DNA of 6,912 nucleotides. Origin: Clostridiales bacterium (GTDB lineage Bacteria > Bacillota > Clostridia > Oscillospirales > Ruminococcaceae). Below are positions 1-6,912 of the stretch, piece after piece. Numbering within the stretch: the first letter of the stretch is position 1; the number at the start of each line of letters is the position of its first letter. The translations under genes were made by a program, and so were the position numbers. The notes under the pieces were generated by a model, which was given only the letters and a program-made list of their open reading frames with translations, was not told the origin of the DNA and ran no database searches. The stretch is from assembly GCA_012799315.1 (NCBI GenBank), contig JAAZLM010000040.1, positions 1-6,912 on the forward strand. Reading direction: 5' to 3'.

Positions 1-758
1 AACTGTCGAAATTAAATCCGGCTAGCGATATTTTCATAGAGGATTTGGATGCAGTCGGTGGAATTCAAGCGGTGATGAAAGAACTACACAAAGGCGGGCA
101 TATCAACAATACTATTACCGTAACGGGGACACAGGAGGAGCGCATTGCAAATGCAGCAAATGCTGATGGATATGTAATTCATAGGCTAGATGATCCCATT
201 AGGGAAGATGGGGGAATTGCTATCTTGCGTGGTAATATTGCACCTGAGGGAGCGGTAGTAAAGCAGGGCGCTGTCCTACCCGAGATGATGGACTTTAAAG
301 GAACCGCGAAAGTATATGATTCTGAAGAAGAAGCGATTGAGGGAATTTCAGCAGGAGAAGTCACATCTGGGAATGTAGTTGTGATCCGCTTTGAAGGGCC
401 AAAGGGCGGCCCGGGAATGCGTGAAATGCTCGCTCCTACAGCTACCCTAGCCGGAATGGGGCTTGACAATAGTGTTGCACTCATTACCGACGGTAGATTC
501 TCAGGTGCAACAAGGGGAGCATCAATCGGCCATGTGTCGCCGGAGGCAGCAGCGGGCGGAATTATCGGTCTTGTCGAAGATGGTGATGAAATCCATATAG
601 ACATCAAGAATAGGAGTATTGAGCTACTTGTATCCGATAAGGAGCTTGAAGAAAGACGCAAGAATTTTGTACTACCGAAGCAGGAGTTAAAAGGCTATAT
701 CAAGAGATATGCAGGTCTTGTTACATCTGGCGGAACGGGAGCAGTTTTTATTGACTAG
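1..758 (+). CDS. ilvD: Dihydroxy-acid dehydratase, C-terminal part (5' end outside window)
   Basis: This is the C-terminal ~251 residues of IlvD, which dehydrates 2,3-dihydroxy-isovalerate and dihydroxy-methylvalerate to the keto acids for valine, leucine and isoleucine. The frame is open from base 3, so the TTG at 45 is internal and not a start. Seen in order: an [10 protein letters not shown] segment (about 36-65), the [16 protein letters not shown] block (about 220-270), the [12 protein letters not shown] substrate-loop motif (about 396-431), and [11 protein letters not shown] (about 486-518), whose serine (codon 501-503) matches the proposed catalytic base of the family. [10 protein letters not shown] follows, and the end at TAG 756-758 fits the family C-terminus. 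The family is usually ~550-570 residues, so a little over half is missing. The iron-sulfur cysteines lie mostly in the unseen part. The ED dehydratase Edd is a relative, but the overall wording fits IlvD better. No terminator is visible after the stop. Confidence 0.95.
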   Translation, partial: LSKLNPASDIFIEDLDAVGGIQAVMKELHKGGHINNTITVTGTQEERIANAANADGYVIHRLDDPIREDGGIAILRGNIAPEGAVVKQGAVLPEMMDFKGTAKVYDSEEEAIEGISAGEVTSGNVVVIRFEGPKGGPGMREMLAPTATLAGMGLDNSVALITDGRFSGATRGASIGHVSPEAAAGGIIGLVEDGDEIHIDIKNRSIELLVSDKELEERRKNFVLPKQELKGYIKRYAGLVTSGGTGAVFID

Positions 759-778
759 CCGATTTCACAGAATGTTCA

Positions 779-807
779 TAGACAATGATGAGAAAATAAG
801 GTATAAT
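779..807 (+). promoter_or_regulatory. Sigma-A type promoter of the pyr operon
   Basis: TAGACA (779-784) is one mismatch from the TTGACA -35 consensus. It is followed by a 17-bp spacer and a perfect TATAAT -10 box (802-807). Transcription would start near 813-815, giving a leader of about 185 nt before pyrR. The -35 box begins 20 nt after the ilvD stop codon. A second TATAAT (811-816) has no suitable -35 partner. The position just upstream of the PyrR-binding loop supports the call. Confidence 0.82.
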
Positions 808-827
808 AGCTATAATAACTTAGCAAT

Positions 828-858
828 CCTTTAAGTGAGTCCCGTGAGACTGACAAGG
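828..858 (+). promoter_or_regulatory. PyrR-binding loop (anti-antiterminator) in the pyr leader RNA
   Basis: The upper hairpin is AGTC (838-841), hexaloop CCGTGA (842-847), GACT (848-851). This fits the known PyrR site pattern ARUCCNGNGAGGYU: the loop is exactly CNGNGA and all four stem pairs form. The only departure is A instead of the consensus second G at 849, which gives a U-A pair instead of U-G. A lower stem pairs CCTT (828-831) with AAGG (855-858), separated from the upper stem by an asymmetric internal loop, as in Bacillus pyr leaders. When PyrR binds with UMP or UTP, this fold is stabilised, the antiterminator cannot form, and the downstream terminator halts transcription. The pairing is seen in the sequence; the PyrR role comes from the established Bacillus mechanism and the adjacent pyrR gene. 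Confidence 0.9.
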
Positions 859-952
859 TGCGAGCTTTAAGTATATATGATTAGCTTTTTAGGGGTGGAG
901 TGTATCCACTCAGCCAAAAAGTGTATATATTATTATAAGTAACCTGTCTGTC
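848..952 (+). promoter_or_regulatory. Antiterminator fold of the pyr attenuator
   Basis: A long imperfect hairpin can be traced by hand. Pairs from the outside in: 848-850 with 950-952, 852-854 with 946-948, 856-859 with 942-945, 865-867 with 937-939, 868-870 with 933-935, 873-878 with 925-930, 885-890 with 916-921, 892-893 with 914-915, and 898-902 with 907-911 around a TATC loop. This is about 35 pairs with small internal loops. It uses the 3' half of the PyrR-binding loop and the whole 5' arm of the terminator, so it excludes both, which is what the PyrR attenuation model needs. No folding energy was computed. Confidence 0.78.
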
Positions 953-974
953 TATACGGATAGGTTACTTTTTT
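937..974 (+). terminator. Intrinsic terminator of the pyr attenuator
   Basis: The 5' arm at 937-951 pairs with the 3' arm at 956-970 in a 15-bp stem (two G-U pairs) around a CTAT loop (952-955). The end of the stem runs into a T tract (969-974). It lies 25 nt before the pyrR start, so termination here would switch off the whole operon. Its 5' arm is also the 3' side of the antiterminator. Confidence 0.92.
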
Positions 975-999
975 ATACAAATTATTAGGTGGTGAATGA

Positions 1000-1524
1000 A
1001 TGAAGGAAAAAGCTATAATCATGGACGAGAAGGCTATGGCACGAGCAGTTCAACGGATTTCATATGAAATTATCGAACGAAATAAAGGGTGCGACAACCT
1101 ATGTTTAATTGGAATATTAACGAGGGGAATCCATCTTGCCGATCGAATAGGGAGCAGATTAGAAAAACTTGAGGGGAAGAAAATCGATATAGGATATATT
1201 GATATAACACCATTCAGGGACGATAAAAACGGCGATAATATTGAGGATAAAAGTAAAATCGATTTTGAGATAGCAAATAAACGCCTTGTTCTCATAGATG
1301 ATGTTGTCTACACTGGGCGCAGTTGCCGTGCAGCGATAGATGCAATTATGGATAGGGGGCGCCCGTTAAATATCCAACTTGCAGTTCTAGTTGATAGAGG
1401 GCATAGAGAATTGCCGATCAGGGCGGATTATATTGGCAAGAATCTACCGACATCCCGTGATGAGGAAGTGCGTGTATACGTCACTGAACGTGATGGCTGC
1501 GATAAAGTCGTAATATGTGAATAG
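1000..1524 (+). CDS. pyrR: PyrR bifunctional pyr attenuation regulator / uracil phosphoribosyltransferase
   Basis: PyrR is a cytosolic RNA-binding protein of the type I phosphoribosyltransferase fold. It binds the pyr leader when UMP/UTP is high and in many bacteria also converts uracil and PRPP to UMP. The 174-residue length is close to the usual ~180. The PRPP-binding signature VLIDDVVYTGRSCRAA is at residues 97-112. Also visible are GILTRGIHLADRI (about 38-50), DITPFRDD (68-75) and the strongly PyrR-typical block QLAVLVDRGHRELPIRADYIGK (about 126-147, which breaks into family-conserved pieces). The start at ATG 1000 has AGGTGGTG (987-994) as ribosome site. An out-of-frame ATG at 996 is not used. 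It is the first gene of the operon, directly after its own target leader, so it regulates itself. The next gene starts 19 nt after its stop. Confidence 0.97.
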   Translation: MKEKAIIMDEKAMARAVQRISYEIIERNKGCDNLCLIGILTRGIHLADRIGSRLEKLEGKKIDIGYIDITPFRDDKNGDNIEDKSKIDFEIANKRLVLIDDVVYTGRSCRAAIDAIMDRGRPLNIQLAVLVDRGHRELPIRADYIGKNLPTSRDEEVRVYVTERDGCDKVVICE

Positions 1525-1531
1525 ATCGAAT

Positions 1532-1537
1532 GGAGAG
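1532..1537 (+). promoter_or_regulatory. Ribosome binding site that selects the TTG start of pyrC
   Basis: GGAGAG lies six bases before TTG at 1544. The upstream in-frame GTG at 1517, which would overlap the end of pyrR, has no comparable purine-rich site. The protein from TTG begins MKSILIKSG, as type I dihydroorotases do, so TTG is the better start. Confidence 0.75.
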
Positions 1538-1543
1538 TGTAAT

Positions 1544-2821
1544 TTGAAGAGTATCTTAATTAAAAGCGGCATGGTTGCAGATCCGATTAAAGATAGGGTA
1601 GTTAATGCGGATATATTAATTGAAGATGGCAGAATTGCCGACATTCAAGAAAATCTAGATATTGAGACCGATATAGCAATTGACGCTACGGGACTTTATA
1701 TAATGCCCGGACTTGTCGATATTCATGTGCATCTGCGTGATCCCGGTCAAACACATAAGGAAGATATTCATTCTGGCTGTATGGCGGCGGCGGCTGGCGG
1801 ATTTACTGCAATTGCCTGCATGCCGAATACTAGCCCAGTCGTCGATTCGCCCGAAATAGTATCGTATATAATCGACAAGGCGAAAACAGCCGCCGCTAAG
1901 GTCTACCCGATAGCATCAGCGACAAAGGCGCAAATCGGGAAGAAAATTTGCGACTATGCACAGCTAAAAAGTGCTGGAGCGGTCGCAATATCGGACGATG
2001 GTGTGCCGGTGAAAAATGCCGCCATAATGCAAAAGGCAATGCAGTCGGCGGCAAAGGTGGGGATCCCGATAATATCCCATTGTGAAGATATGGACATTAT
2101 CGGCGATGGCATCATGCATAAAGGCATTGTATCGGATGAATTAGGCATATCGGGAATGGATAGAACATCGGAAGATAGTATTACTGCGAGGGAAATTGCA
2201 ATTGCTGCGGCGACGGATACGCCGATACATATTGCCCATGTTAGCACAAGAGGATCCGTGGCTTTAATCCGTGATGCGAAAGCAAGGGGAGTGAATGTCA
2301 CTGCTGAAACCTGTCCGCATTATCTAATCTTCACACATGAAGAATTGCGAGCAAGGGATGCGGACTTCAGGATGAATCCGCCTCTACGAGAACAGAGTGA
2401 TAAAGTTGCCTTAATAGAGGGAATTTGCGACGGTACAATTGACTGCATTGTAACCGATCATGCACCGCACACAACTGAGGAGAAGTCCAACTTCGAATCA
2501 GCTCCGAATGGTGTGGTAGGACTTGAAACATCACTTGCGGCAGTCTTAGATGTTCTATTCCATAGCGGGAGATTATCACTACCGCAAATAGCACGAATTA
2601 TGTCAACATCACCATGCGAGATACTTGGAGTTGACGGCGGTAGAATTGAGATTGGCGGTATCGCCGATTTGACTATCATTAATCCCGATTTGGAATGGGA
2701 GGTATCTGCCAATGAGCTTAAATCTAAATCAAAGAATACCCCATTTAAGGGTAGAAAATTAAAGGGCAGGGCGATTTACACAATATGCGATGGTAAGATC
2801 ACATATAAGTATGAAAGGTAG
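1544..2821 (+). CDS. pyrC: Dihydroorotase (type I)
   Basis: PyrC is a zinc amidohydrolase that interconverts N-carbamoyl-L-aspartate and dihydroorotate, the third step of UMP synthesis. From the TTG start it is 425 residues, typical of the type I class of Gram-positive bacteria. The expected metal and active-site residues are present: HVH in DIHVHLRDPG (His61, His63), the ISDDGVPV segment (Asp151/152, the likely bridging-ligand region), SHCED (His179), HVST (His232), and TDHAPH, whose Asp305 is the catalytic acid/base. Substrate contacts CMPNTSP (92-98) and RMNPPLRE (276-283) are also present, so the enzyme looks active. Catalytically dead DHO-like paralogs that accompany aspartate transcarbamoylase in some bacteria lack these histidines, so this is not one. 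pyrB, the usual upstream neighbour, is absent. The stop codon is part of the pyrF ribosome site region. Confidence 0.96.
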   Translation: MKSILIKSGMVADPIKDRVVNADILIEDGRIADIQENLDIETDIAIDATGLYIMPGLVDIHVHLRDPGQTHKEDIHSGCMAAAAGGFTAIACMPNTSPVVDSPEIVSYIIDKAKTAAAKVYPIASATKAQIGKKICDYAQLKSAGAVAISDDGVPVKNAAIMQKAMQSAAKVGIPIISHCEDMDIIGDGIMHKGIVSDELGISGMDRTSEDSITAREIAIAAATDTPIHIAHVSTRGSVALIRDAKARGVNVTAETCPHYLIFTHEELRARDADFRMNPPLREQSDKVALIEGICDGTIDCIVTDHAPHTTEEKSNFESAPNGVVGLETSLAAVLDVLFHSGRLSLPQIARIMSTSPCEILGVDGGRIEIGGIADLTIINPDLEWEVSANELKSKSKNTPFKGRKLKGRAIYTICDGKITYKYER

Positions 2822-2829
2822 GAGATTCA

Positions 2830-3747
2830 ATGTCGTTCGATACATTAATAGAAAAGATTAAAGAGAAAGATAACCCCACAGTAGTAGGACTTGACCCGAA
2901 GCTTGAATATGTTCCAACATTCATAGTCGAGGGGGCTATTGCAAAACATGGGGAAACTTTAAAGGCGGCGGCGAAAGCAATATATAAATTCAACAAGGAA
3001 CTGATCAATGCATTATATGATGTTGTACCAGCGATTAAGCCGCAATGCGCATATTATGAAATGTACGGTCACGAAGGTGTTAAAACGCTGTATAAAACAA
3101 TCCAATATGCTAAGAAGCGAGGTATGTACGTTATTACCGACGGAAAGAGGAATGACATCGGCGCAACTATGGAGGCTTATGCTACTGCTCATCTAGGCAG
3201 GGTAAAAGTCGGAAATACTGAAATTGAGCCATTCGCCGGCGATGCGCTAACTGTCAATGGCTATCTTGGAACGGATGGAATTTCACCTCTACTTGATGTT
3301 TGCGATAAATACGATAAGGGGATTTTCGTGTTAGTTAAAACTTCGAACCCTTCATCGGGAGAATTGCAGGACAAGATCATAAATGGCACAAGCGTATACC
3401 GAACGGTAGGCGATATGTGTGAGAAATGGGGTGAAGGCAGGGTCGGCAAATATGGATATTCCTCAGTCGGTGCAGTCGTTGGAGCGACATATCCGGAGCA
3501 GCTCAAAGAGCTAAGGGAGGCGCTGCCCACAACATTCTTCCTAGTACCGGGATACGGTGCGCAAGGTGGCGGAGCGGCTGCAGCTGCGAATGCATTTGAT
3601 AAGAACGGTGTCGGTGCGATAATCAACTCATCAAGAGCGATTATGTGCGCATATAAAAATGAGGGATGCGATGAAAGAGATTTTGCCGCTGCCGCATTGA
3701 GGGAGGCACTAAGAATGAAAAAGGATATACAGGACAATGTGAGATAG
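2830..3747 (+). CDS. pyrF: Orotidine 5'-phosphate decarboxylase (long, PyrF type 2)
   Basis: PyrF decarboxylates OMP to UMP, the final step of the de novo pathway. At 305 residues it belongs to the longer subfamily and not to the ~230-240-residue Bacillus/E. coli form. Motifs: VVGLDPKLEYVP (18-29) for substrate binding, AIKPQCAYYEMYG (68-80), and the catalytic DxKxxD array in TDGKRNDIGATMEAYA (Asp104, Lys106, Asp109), which has the KR-x-DIG form of the long subfamily. VPGYGAQGG (239-247) binds phosphate, and INSSRAIMCAY (265-275) follows. The start ATG 2830 is supported by AGGTAGGAG (2816-2824), which overlaps the pyrC stop codon, so translation of the two genes is probably coupled. Its place between pyrC and carA differs from the B. 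subtilis operon, where pyrF is near the end. The catalytic set is intact. Confidence 0.96.
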   Translation: MSFDTLIEKIKEKDNPTVVGLDPKLEYVPTFIVEGAIAKHGETLKAAAKAIYKFNKELINALYDVVPAIKPQCAYYEMYGHEGVKTLYKTIQYAKKRGMYVITDGKRNDIGATMEAYATAHLGRVKVGNTEIEPFAGDALTVNGYLGTDGISPLLDVCDKYDKGIFVLVKTSNPSSGELQDKIINGTSVYRTVGDMCEKWGEGRVGKYGYSSVGAVVGATYPEQLKELREALPTTFFLVPGYGAQGGGAAAAANAFDKNGVGAIINSSRAIMCAYKNEGCDERDFAAAALREALRMKKDIQDNVR

Positions 3748-3779
3748 CAGCCTTGATAAAATAGCAGCAGGAAAGGAAA

Positions 3780-4901
3780 ATGATAGGTATGTCTTTGTGT
3801 GAAAGTAATGCACCAGCATATTTAATGCTTGCTGATGGATCGATCTTTGAGGGGAAGTCATTCGGCGCATCGGGAACAACAATCGGTGAAGTTGTATTTA
3901 CAACATCGATGGGCGCATATCAGGAGATTTTAACAGACCCATGCCATTATGGGCAGATAGTTATCCAGACATTTCCCATTATTGGGAATTACGGCATTAA
4001 CGATGAAGATGGCGAGTCTTCACGCATTCATTTGAATGGTTATGTTGTTCGTGAATACTGCGATACACCATCGAATTTTCGATCTAGTGGCGATATAGAT
4101 AACTATCTTAAAAAAGAGAATATTGTGTCTATATGCGGAATTGACACCCGCCGCTTAACTAGATTAATTCGGGAAAAAGGTGTTATGAATGGCGCTATAA
4201 CCACCGAAAATTTAGATGGGATTAATAAAGAAGAACTACTAAAGCGGATAAAGTCCTTCAGCATAAAAGGAGCGGTGCAAAGCTCTTCAAGTAAGGCGGG
4301 GGCAGAATACGCAGTGCCGAATGCAAAGCATAATATCGTCATGATTGACTACGGCTTTAAAAGGAGCATTTGCAATGAATTAACGGTGCTCGGCTGCAAT
4401 GTAAAGGTAATACCATCATCTTCAACAGTGGAAGAAATCCTATCCCATAATCCCGATGGAATTGTTCTATCGAGCGGTGGCGGGGATCCGAGCGACAACA
4501 TTGCAGAAATTGAAGTGTTAAAGCAGCTAATACCGCACAATATACCGATATTCGGTATATGCCTAGGCCATCAGCTATTTGCAATTGCAAACGGTGCTAA
4601 AATAATTAAGCAAAGGAATGGTCACCGTGGATCGAATCAGCCAGTGCGTGATATATCACAGGGCAGGACTTATGTAACAAGCCAGAATCATGGCTATATT
4701 GTCGATATAGATAGCATTAATAAAGATGTAGCAAAGGTGAGCCATGTGAACGGGAACGATGGAACCTGTGAGGGGATCGAATATCTCAATATACCGGCCC
4801 TTACCGTTCAATTTCACCCAAATAGCAATGGCGGATCGCAGGGAACATCATATTTGTACGATAGATTTATCAAGCTAATGGAGGAAAATAAATGCCGTTA
4901 A
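3780..4901 (+). CDS. carA: Carbamoyl-phosphate synthase small (glutaminase) subunit
   Basis: CarA hydrolyses glutamine and passes ammonia to CarB for carbamoyl phosphate synthesis. It has 373 residues, normal for the family (~360-380). The N-terminal small-subunit domain shows [14 protein letters not shown] (41-54) and IIGNYGIN (67-74), then [16 protein letters not shown] (119-134). The class I amidotransferase domain spans about 185-365. The nucleophile is Cys261 in GICLGHQ, with Gln265, His304 in SQNHG and His346 in QFHP. Several positions normally conserved around the glutamine site are changed: Ser to Cys55 in TDPC, SNGPGDP to SSGGGDP (232, 234), and the HPE glutamate to Asn348. Cys and both His remain, so it is probably active. 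The start is uncertain: ATG 3780 and ATG 3789 both lie near AGGAAAGGA (3769-3777), and the N-terminus is slightly longer than usual. The gap to pyrF is 32 nt without a terminator, and the 3' end overlaps carB. Confidence 0.95.
   Translation: MIGMSLCESNAPAYLMLADGSIFEGKSFGASGTTIGEVVFTTSMGAYQEILTDPCHYGQIVIQTFPIIGNYGINDEDGESSRIHLNGYVVREYCDTPSNFRSSGDIDNYLKKENIVSICGIDTRRLTRLIREKGVMNGAITTENLDGINKEELLKRIKSFSIKGAVQSSSSKAGAEYAVPNAKHNIVMIDYGFKRSICNELTVLGCNVKVIPSSSTVEEILSHNPDGIVLSSGGGDPSDNIAEIEVLKQLIPHNIPIFGICLGHQLFAIANGAKIIKQRNGHRGSNQPVRDISQGRTYVTSQNHGYIVDIDSINKDVAKVSHVNGNDGTCEGIEYLNIPALTVQFHPNSNGGSQGTSYLYDRFIKLMEENKCR
4880..4884 (+). promoter_or_regulatory. Ribosome binding site of carB, inside the end of carA
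   Basis: GGAGG, a core Shine-Dalgarno match, lies seven bases before the carB ATG at 4892. It fixes the carB start within the last codons of carA and points to coupled translation of the two subunits. Confidence 0.85.
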
Positions 4902-6912
4902 GACAGGATATTAAGAAAGTGCTTGTAATTGGCTCAGGGCCGATTGTTATCGGACAAGCAGCGGAATTCGATTATGCGGGAACGCAAGCTTGCCGTGCGT
5001 TAAAGGAAGAGGGGCTTGAAGTTGTATTAATCAACTCCAATCCGGCGACAATAATGACGGATAAAGCAATGGCGGATCACATCTACATTGAACCGCTAAC
5101 TCTTGAAGTAGTTAAAAGAATTATTAAGATAGAGAAGCCCGACAGCCTTCTATCCACTCTAGGTGGGCAAACTGGGCTAACACTTTCAATGCAACTAGCT
5201 AAAGAGGGATTCTTAGAAGAACATAATGTCAAACTACTCGGCGCAAATCCCGAAACAATTCATAAGGCTGAGGATAGGCAGGCGTTCAAAGATACGATGG
5301 AGAAGATCGGACAGCCATGCATCCCGTCAAAAGTCGTTAATACGGTTGAAGATGCGGTTGCTTTTTCGGATGTTATCGACTATCCAGTAATTATTCGACC
5401 AGCATATACACTTGGCGGATCCGGTGGGGGAATCGCATATAATGAGGCGGAACTCAGTGAAATAGCCACCAATGGGCTGCGCCTATCGCCAATTACGCAA
5501 ATTCTAGTGGAGAAATGCATATCGGGATGGAAGGAAATCGAATTTGAGGTAATTAGGGATAGCAAGAATAATGCAATTACCGTTTGCTCAATGGAGAATT
5601 TCGACCCTGTTGGAGTGCATACGGGTGATTCGATTGTTGTTGCACCATCAGTAACTTTAACGGATAAAGAGGTGCAGATGCTAAGAACAGCATCACTGAA
5701 TATAGTTTCCGAATTGAAGGTAGAGGGCGGCTGCAATTGCCAATTCGCACTACATCCAACTACAATGGAATATGCAATTATTGAGGTCAATCCTCGTGTT
5801 TCACGTTCGTCGGCTCTTGCCTCTAAGGCGACTGGATACCCAATTGCTAAAGTTGCAACAAAGATAGCAATTGGCTATTCTCTTGATGAAATTCTAAATG
5901 CCGTAACGGGCAAGACCTATGCCTGTTTTGAGCCTGCTCTTGATTATGTAGTGGTGAAATTCCCACGTTGGCCATTCGATAAATTCGTATATGCAAAGAG
6001 AACGCTTGGCACACAGATGAAAGCAACGGGCGAGATCATGAGCATCGGTGCGAATTTCGAGCAAGCATTGATGAAGGCGGTGCGCTCCCTCGAATTAGGT
6101 CTTGATACAATGAGCCTTAAAAAACTATCCAAAAAGAGCGATAGAGAGATTGAAGAACTACTTCATAGAATTGATGACGAGCGTTCATTCGTTGTGTTTG
6201 AGGCGATTAAGCGAGGAATTAGCATCGATGAAATACACGATATAACGATGATAGATAAATGGTTCCTCTCTAAACTGAAAAATCTTGCCGATGTTGAATC
6301 GATGCTTGCTGATGGAAAATTAACTAGCAAGAAATATGAAATAGCAAAGCAATTCAGCTACCTTGATAGCACAATTGAGCGCATTTCAGGGCAGGAGATA
6401 CCGCAAAAAAGGACGGCAGTATTCAAAACTGTCGACACTTGCGCCGCCGAATTTGCAGCACAAACGCCATATTTCTACTCAACATTCGATGAGGAGAACG
6501 AGGCAAAGCAATTCATCGAAAGACAGAATTCTAATAAGAAGAAAGTCATCGTATTCGGCTCAGGGCCAATCCGCATAGGGCAGGGAATAGAATTCGACTA
6601 TTGTTCGGTTCACTGCGTATGGGCGCTAAAAGATGCAGGATATGAGGCGGTAATCGTCAATAATAATCCTGAAACAGTGTCGACTGACTTTGATACTGGG
6701 GATAGATTATATTTTGATCCGCTGACGAAGGAAGATGTCGAGGCAATTATCGAAACAGAAAAACCATATGGTGTTGTAGTACAATTCGGCGGGCAAACGG
6801 CAATCAAACTAACAAGATACCTTGATGATATGGGTGTGCGCATTCTAGGAACGAGCGCTGAGAATATCGATGCCGCCGAAGATAGGGAGCGATTCGACGA
6901 ATTGCTTGAGCA
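4892..6912 (+). CDS. carB: Carbamoyl-phosphate synthase large subunit, N-terminal two thirds (3' end outside window)
   Basis: CarB joins bicarbonate, ammonia and two ATP to make carbamoyl phosphate for pyrimidines and arginine. I translated the frame through to the window edge: 673 codons without a stop or frameshift, against ~1060-1070 for the full protein. Numbering runs parallel to E. coli CarB over the first half. The carboxyphosphate domain shows [19 protein letters not shown] (14-32), Arg129, Arg169, the GGSGGG loop (175-180), Glu215, HTGDS (His243), the metal ligands Gln284, Glu298 and Asn300 in [18 protein letters not shown] (298-315), and [10 protein letters not shown] (356-365). The oligomerisation domain covers about 400-550. 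The second ATP-grasp half begins at about 551 with [21 protein letters not shown], followed by [13 protein letters not shown] and QFGGQT, and is cut before its ATP-grasp core. A normally conserved Gln in APSQTLTD is Val254; it is not a metal ligand. The overlap with carA is 10 nt (4892-4901). Confidence 0.97.
   Translation, partial: MPLRQDIKKVLVIGSGPIVIGQAAEFDYAGTQACRALKEEGLEVVLINSNPATIMTDKAMADHIYIEPLTLEVVKRIIKIEKPDSLLSTLGGQTGLTLSMQLAKEGFLEEHNVKLLGANPETIHKAEDRQAFKDTMEKIGQPCIPSKVVNTVEDAVAFSDVIDYPVIIRPAYTLGGSGGGIAYNEAELSEIATNGLRLSPITQILVEKCISGWKEIEFEVIRDSKNNAITVCSMENFDPVGVHTGDSIVVAPSVTLTDKEVQMLRTASLNIVSELKVEGGCNCQFALHPTTMEYAIIEVNPRVSRSSALASKATGYPIAKVATKIAIGYSLDEILNAVTGKTYACFEPALDYVVVKFPRWPFDKFVYAKRTLGTQMKATGEIMSIGANFEQALMKAVRSLELGLDTMSLKKLSKKSDREIEELLHRIDDERSFVVFEAIKRGISIDEIHDITMIDKWFLSKLKNLADVESMLADGKLTSKKYEIAKQFSYLDSTIERISGQEIPQKRTAVFKTVDTCAAEFAAQTPYFYSTFDEENEAKQFIERQNSNKKKVIVFGSGPIRIGQGIEFDYCSVHCVWALKDAGYEAVIVNNNPETVSTDFDTGDRLYFDPLTKEDVEAIIETEKPYGVVVQFGGQTAIKLTRYLDDMGVRILGTSAENIDAAEDRERFDELLE

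Noticed and set aside
179..661. A 160-codon open frame on the - strand inside ilvD
   Set aside because: It is antisense to a clear ilvD reading frame, is rich in Ser/Pro/Ile as expected of a shadow, and matches no family I recognise.
751..756. TTGACT as a -35 box
   Set aside because: It lies 45 bp from the TATAAT at 802, far outside the working range, and is the last codons of ilvD.
811..816. A second TATAAT as an alternative -10 box
   Set aside because: The 16-18 bp upstream window holds no -35-like hexamer, whereas the first TATAAT pairs with TAGACA at 17 bp.
885..921. The CTTTTT...AAAAAG hairpin as a separate terminator
   Set aside because: It is followed by GTGTATAT with no T tract and has internal loops; it fits better as the apical part of the antiterminator.
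1517..1543. GTG at 1517 as the pyrC start, giving nine extra residues and overlap with pyrR
   Set aside because: It has no Shine-Dalgarno site, the extra residues are not family-like, and TTG 1544 has GGAGAG at good spacing.
3261..3737. A 158-codon open frame on the - strand inside pyrF
   Set aside because: It lies fully antisense to the conserved catalytic part of pyrF, with low-complexity Ser/Ala/Pro composition and no domain.
5380..5790. A 136-codon open frame on the - strand inside carB
   Set aside because: It is antisense to the conserved CarB ATP-grasp domain; its length is explained by the codon bias of the coding strand.
6363..6578. A 71-codon + strand frame inside carB
   Set aside because: It is out of frame with carB, has no good ribosome site and is a Lys/Arg/Ser-rich shadow; the carB frame continues unbroken through it.

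Overview
The window holds the 3' part of a branched-chain amino acid gene (ilvD), followed by a PyrR-controlled operon for de novo UMP synthesis in the order pyrR-pyrC-pyrF-carA-carB. All genes are on the + strand and carB runs off the right edge. The organism is most likely a Bacillota (Firmicutes) bacterium, probably of the Clostridia. The reasons are the PyrR attenuation leader, strong purine-rich Shine-Dalgarno sites, a TTG start, moderate-to-low GC by eye with many ATA and AGG/AGA codons, and Gram-positive-like CarB and PyrR motifs. I cannot name a genus from the sequence alone.

Layout. Positions 1-758 encode the C-terminal ~251 residues of dihydroxy-acid dehydratase. Positions 759-999 are a non-coding leader. 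It holds a near-consensus sigma-A promoter (779-807), a PyrR-binding loop (828-858), a long antiterminator fold (848-952) and an intrinsic terminator (937-974). PyrR (1000-1524) is followed closely by dihydroorotase (TTG start at 1544), orotidine 5'-phosphate decarboxylase (2830-3747), the CPSase small subunit (3780-4901) and the CPSase large subunit (from 4892, overlapping carA by 10 nt). Intergenic gaps are 8-32 nt, with no internal terminator or promoter that I could see, so one transcript is expected.

How it works together. CarA and CarB make carbamoyl phosphate, PyrC cyclises carbamoyl aspartate, and PyrF makes UMP in the last step. PyrR senses UMP/UTP and binds the leader RNA so that the terminator forms when pyrimidines are plentiful. 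Aspartate transcarbamoylase (pyrB), dihydroorotate dehydrogenase (pyrD/pyrK) and pyrE are not in the window. Some may lie downstream of carB, but pyrB is missing from its usual place between pyrR and pyrC.

This is an ordinary housekeeping region. I found no mobile element, CRISPR array, tRNA or novel system. The points most worth a second look are the detailed attenuator structure and a cluster of substitutions at normally conserved glutaminase positions in CarA.
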